Notes under the pieces: model-generated
Told to the model about the DNA's origin: nothing
Databases searched by the model: none
Seen by the model: only the letters and a program-made list of their open reading frames with translations
Program-made: the position numbers and the translations under genes
IMG/VR virus record: IMGVR_UViG_3300023179_000241
Span: 1-39,400 of that record
Reading direction: 5' to 3' (one strand)
DNA from: a virus
DNA: 39,400 bases
Part shown: positions 37,337-39,400 of the stretch, one piece after another
Layout: each line of letters opens with the position of its first letter
Numbering within the stretch: the first letter of the stretch is position 1

Positions 37337-37902
37337 CAGAACGGGATGTCGTCCGATGGGAAGTTGTCGTCGAACGCAGCTTCTGGCGATGTGCGAGCGA
37401 GGCCAGGGTCGTTGCGCAGCATGGTCGCCCAGCCCTTGGCCAGCGCCGCACCGCGCAGGTTGTACTTCGCCCACTTCTTCTTCTCCGGGTCACGGAGAGC
37501 CATACCGGCGCGGTACTCGTCATTCGAGGCATGCATGTCGAGGTACTCGGGAGGGCACTGGGAGAAGTGCCGGCCCACCCAGGACTCCTTCTTCCAGAAC
37601 TTGGGATCGAACTTCACAACGGGGTCTCCAGCCCAGTCGCCCTTGCCGCCGCCGCCTTCCTTGTTGCATTCGAGCGGCGTAGCCACGCGGGCTACGGGGT
37701 TGCCCTTGGAGTCCCAGGCGGCGATCCATTCCTCGGTCCACTTGTCCACGTCGGGCGGTGCCTGCACTGCGGCATTACCGCCACGAGGAGAGCCCTTGCG
37801 CTGCGCTTCGGCGAAGTCACGGGTGAGACGTGCCACGGCGGCTTCGAGGAGCTGCACGCGCTGTTCCAGGCTTTCGTGAGGGTATGTCACTTGGTCGTCC
37901 AT
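37336..37902 (-). CDS. Recombination-cluster protein with an SSB-like C-terminal tip
   Basis: A 188-residue protein starting at ATG 37902, overlapping the exonuclease gene by 16 bases. A coiled-coil-like N-terminus (SLEQRVQLLEAAVARLTRDF) is followed by a linker. A globular part reads VVKFDPKFWKKESWVGRHFS, CPPEYLDMHAS and AKGWATMLR. The last residues DDNFPSDDIPF copy the acidic DDIPF tip by which bacterial SSB recruits partner proteins. I see no classical OB-fold, so it may be a mimic of the SSB tail or a diverged single-strand binder. FDPKFW...CPPEYLD proteins with such tails occur in other phages (from memory). Confidence 0.65.
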   Translation of the reverse strand: MDDQVTYPHESLEQRVQLLEAAVARLTRDFAEAQRKGSPRGGNAAVQAPPDVDKWTEEWIAAWDSKGNPVARVATPLECNKEGGGGKGDWAGDPVVKFDPKFWKKESWVGRHFSQCPPEYLDMHASNDEYRAGMALRDPEKKKWAKYNLRGAALAKGWATMLRNDPGLARTSPEAAFDDNFPSDDIPF

Positions 37903-38957
37903 CGTTCGTATTCCACGGTCTTGAGTGCCCCGCTCGCACGGAGAGTCGACTCCAGGCTTTCGAGGGCCACGGCGTTCTTGGCGAGCTTCTTCTTGATGTC
38001 CGCCCACGACGCAGCGGGACGAAGCACGTCTTCAGCGCCGGCAGCGACAATCGCATCGAGGGCGGACGGGATGACCGTTAGGTTCTGCCTCTCGGCTTTG
38101 GCAAAGCCATAGGACCGGCCATCACGGGTGCGGACCGGTCCGTTCTCGCGAACGAAGATCTTCAGCCGAGACTCGATGGTGGCGATGACCTCGGTCGCGT
38201 AGTTGATGAGGGCATGGGCAGCCATGGCCTCGTCCTCGTTGTCGACGCTGACGGCCAGCTTGCGCACGTCGACCTGAAGCAACGACGCTTCATTGATGGC
38301 CTTGGCAATGGCCGTGTTCTTGGGGCACGACACCTCGCCGGGGCACCACTGGCACCAGTGGCCAGGGGTGGCTTCGGGCTGCTCCTCGCTGCGACGAGAG
38401 ATGGCCTCCATCATGCGCTCGCTATGCTCAACAATGTGGTTGTACCAAACCAACACACGGTCTTCCTCGCCACTCGCAAGATAGACGACTCGCACGTCTA
38501 CCTGCTTCAGCAAAGGATACTGCTTCCACAGTAGCCATGCGTAGGTGCGCATCTGGTCTTCGTAGACCCCGTGACGCTGGCCGGTCTTCCAGTCGACCAA
38601 AACCGCGTGTGTATGCTCGGGGCTCACGAGGATGAGGTCAGCGGTACCCTTAAACTCGTCCTCGTAGCCACCGGTCCAGCGCATCTCCTGCTCGATGTGC
38701 GTTTTCCATCCCTTGGCTCCTTCCATCAGAACCTCGGCGTAGTTGACGCCGACCGTGGCGAGTGCAGCCTCGTCCTCGTCGCGAGCCTTCTCGCCGTCGT
38801 TCTTGTGGCCAAGGGCAGAGGCGATGGTGTTGTGAACGCGGGTGCCGCGCTCGGCAGCCTCGGAGGATGCGCCTTCCGGCCATTCGTTGGCCGAGAAGAA
38901 CGTACAGTTAAGCCAGCGGGTGGTGGAGCTGGCACGAAGCACTGGGAGCTTGCGCAT
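37887..38957 (-). CDS. PD-(D/E)XK exonuclease, Cas4/DUF2800-like, partner of RecT
   Basis: A 356-residue protein; ATG 38957 lies seven bases after GAGGAGG and overlaps the recT stop, GTG 38960 being the alternative. The nuclease core has RGTRVHNTI, then GTADLILV (D near 108) and LVDWKTG (D123, K125). Four cysteines, one near residue 19 (RWLNC) and three in HWCQWCPGEVSC, fit an iron-sulfur site as in Cas4/AddB-type nucleases; phage versions are annotated DUF2800. It would resect DNA ends to give RecT single strands. Residue numbers are for the GTG form. Confidence 0.8.
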   Translation of the reverse strand: MRKLPVLRASSTTRWLNCTFFSANEWPEGASSEAAERGTRVHNTIASALGHKNDGEKARDEDEAALATVGVNYAEVLMEGAKGWKTHIEQEMRWTGGYEDEFKGTADLILVSPEHTHAVLVDWKTGQRHGVYEDQMRTYAWLLWKQYPLLKQVDVRVVYLASGEEDRVLVWYNHIVEHSERMMEAISRRSEEQPEATPGHWCQWCPGEVSCPKNTAIAKAINEASLLQVDVRKLAVSVDNEDEAMAAHALINYATEVIATIESRLKIFVRENGPVRTRDGRSYGFAKAERQNLTVIPSALDAIVAAGAEDVLRPAASWADIKKKLAKNAVALESLESTLRASGALKTVEYERWTTK

Positions 38958-39400
38958 CACAGCACCTCCTCGACAGCCGGAACCGTGTCTTCGACGACAG
39001 GCGTCGGGTTCTGAAGCTCCGCCTTCTTCTTGGCGAAGAGGTCGCGAAGCTCCTTAGCGACAGCGCCCTTCAGACCCCGCTTCTTGATCTGCTCGCCGAC
39101 TACCTTCAGCGCGACCTCGGTCGTGCAGGCGTCGATGGCCTCGCGGAAGCCCACGATGTCGTCGTCGTCCACGACCGCCTCAGCAGGCGCGCTAGCGGGC
39201 TCAGGAAGCGCCTCGATGGCCGCAGGCTTGATGGCCACGGGCGACGGCTTGATCGTCGCGGGGACGGCCTCGTAGGCGGCCTGGCGATGGTCGAAGTCCT
39301 GCACCTCTTCGGGGGTATAAACCCCGACGACGCATGCAGGAAAGACGGTACGGATGCCTTCGGAGATGACGCGGGCACGGAGCATCTGCCTGGGGTACTT
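38957..39400 (-). CDS. recT: RecT-type single-strand annealing protein, 3' part
   Basis: The frame is open at the right edge and begins KYPRQMLRARVISEGIRTVF, the conserved continuation of RecT-like phage proteins, then ACVVGVYTPEEVQDFD. A proline/alanine-rich linker (SPVAIKPAAIEALPEPASAP) follows, then a small helical C-terminal domain (VALKVVGEQIKKRGLKGAVA, KELRDLFAKKKAELQ) and an acidic tail. The ten-codon overlap with the 5' part at 1-426 differs at only three synonymous positions. The stop overlaps the exonuclease start, coupling the two. Confidence 0.78.
   Translation of the reverse strand, partial: KYPRQMLRARVISEGIRTVFPACVVGVYTPEEVQDFDHRQAAYEAVPATIKPSPVAIKPAAIEALPEPASAPAEAVVDDDDIVGFREAIDACTTEVALKVVGEQIKKRGLKGAVAKELRDLFAKKKAELQNPTPVVEDTVPAVEEVL

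Overview
The window looks like an essentially complete genome of a tailed bacteriophage with a short, podovirus-like tail. It is GC-rich and tightly packed, and most genes carry AGGAGG-type ribosome sites. The evidence is one uninterrupted virion cassette: large terminase, portal, scaffold, major capsid protein, tail adaptor, a very large nozzle-like protein, three internal/ejection proteins, fibres and lysis genes. There are no tape-measure, sheath or tail-tube genes. I recognise no RNA polymerase, DNA polymerase, helicase, primase, integrase, tRNA or CRISPR array. The host cannot be named from the sequence.

Both ends of the window fall inside one leftward gene, a RecT-type annealing protein. 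The 3' part is at 38957-39400 and the 5' part at 1-426. They share ten codons (22-51 and 39371-39400) that differ only at three synonymous positions. Bases 1-21 are an inverted copy of 73-93, probably a fold-back artefact. Closing the ring would give roughly 39.35 kb.

Layout. (1) A leftward early operon starts at a divergent control region near 4.63-4.77 kb. It runs to position 1 and, across the junction, from 39400 to 34894. It carries an XRE repressor-like gene, an Ea22-like gene, many small unknown genes coupled by ATGA or TGATG overlaps, RecT, a Cas4-like PD-(D/E)XK nuclease, a protein with an SSB-like acidic tip, a resolvase-like nuclease, an AT-hook protein and a possible small terminase. 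(2) A short rightward operon (4769-5920) holds four small genes and ends at a hairpin terminator near 5.99 kb. (3) A leftward accessory operon (7888 to 6401) has its own promoter near 7.95 kb and a 13-bp-stem terminator near 6.33 kb. (4) The rightward late operon (8557-34897) encodes the virion and lysis proteins. It meets the early operon at 34894-34897, where the two opposing stop codons share one CTAG.

The strongest candidates for something undescribed are in the non-coding control DNA at 5.9-6.4 and 7.9-8.55 kb. These hold a palindrome and TACAGTA-repeat array directly upstream of the terminase gene, GTATAC modules shared by three control regions, a 10-bp helically phased CCTAGG repeat and strong CTAG enrichment. 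A separate TAATAG motif recurs in all three frames across a small zinc-motif gene. In the virion cassette, the adaptor and nozzle proteins both carry very large internal insertions. All family names were assigned by eye; no database search was possible.
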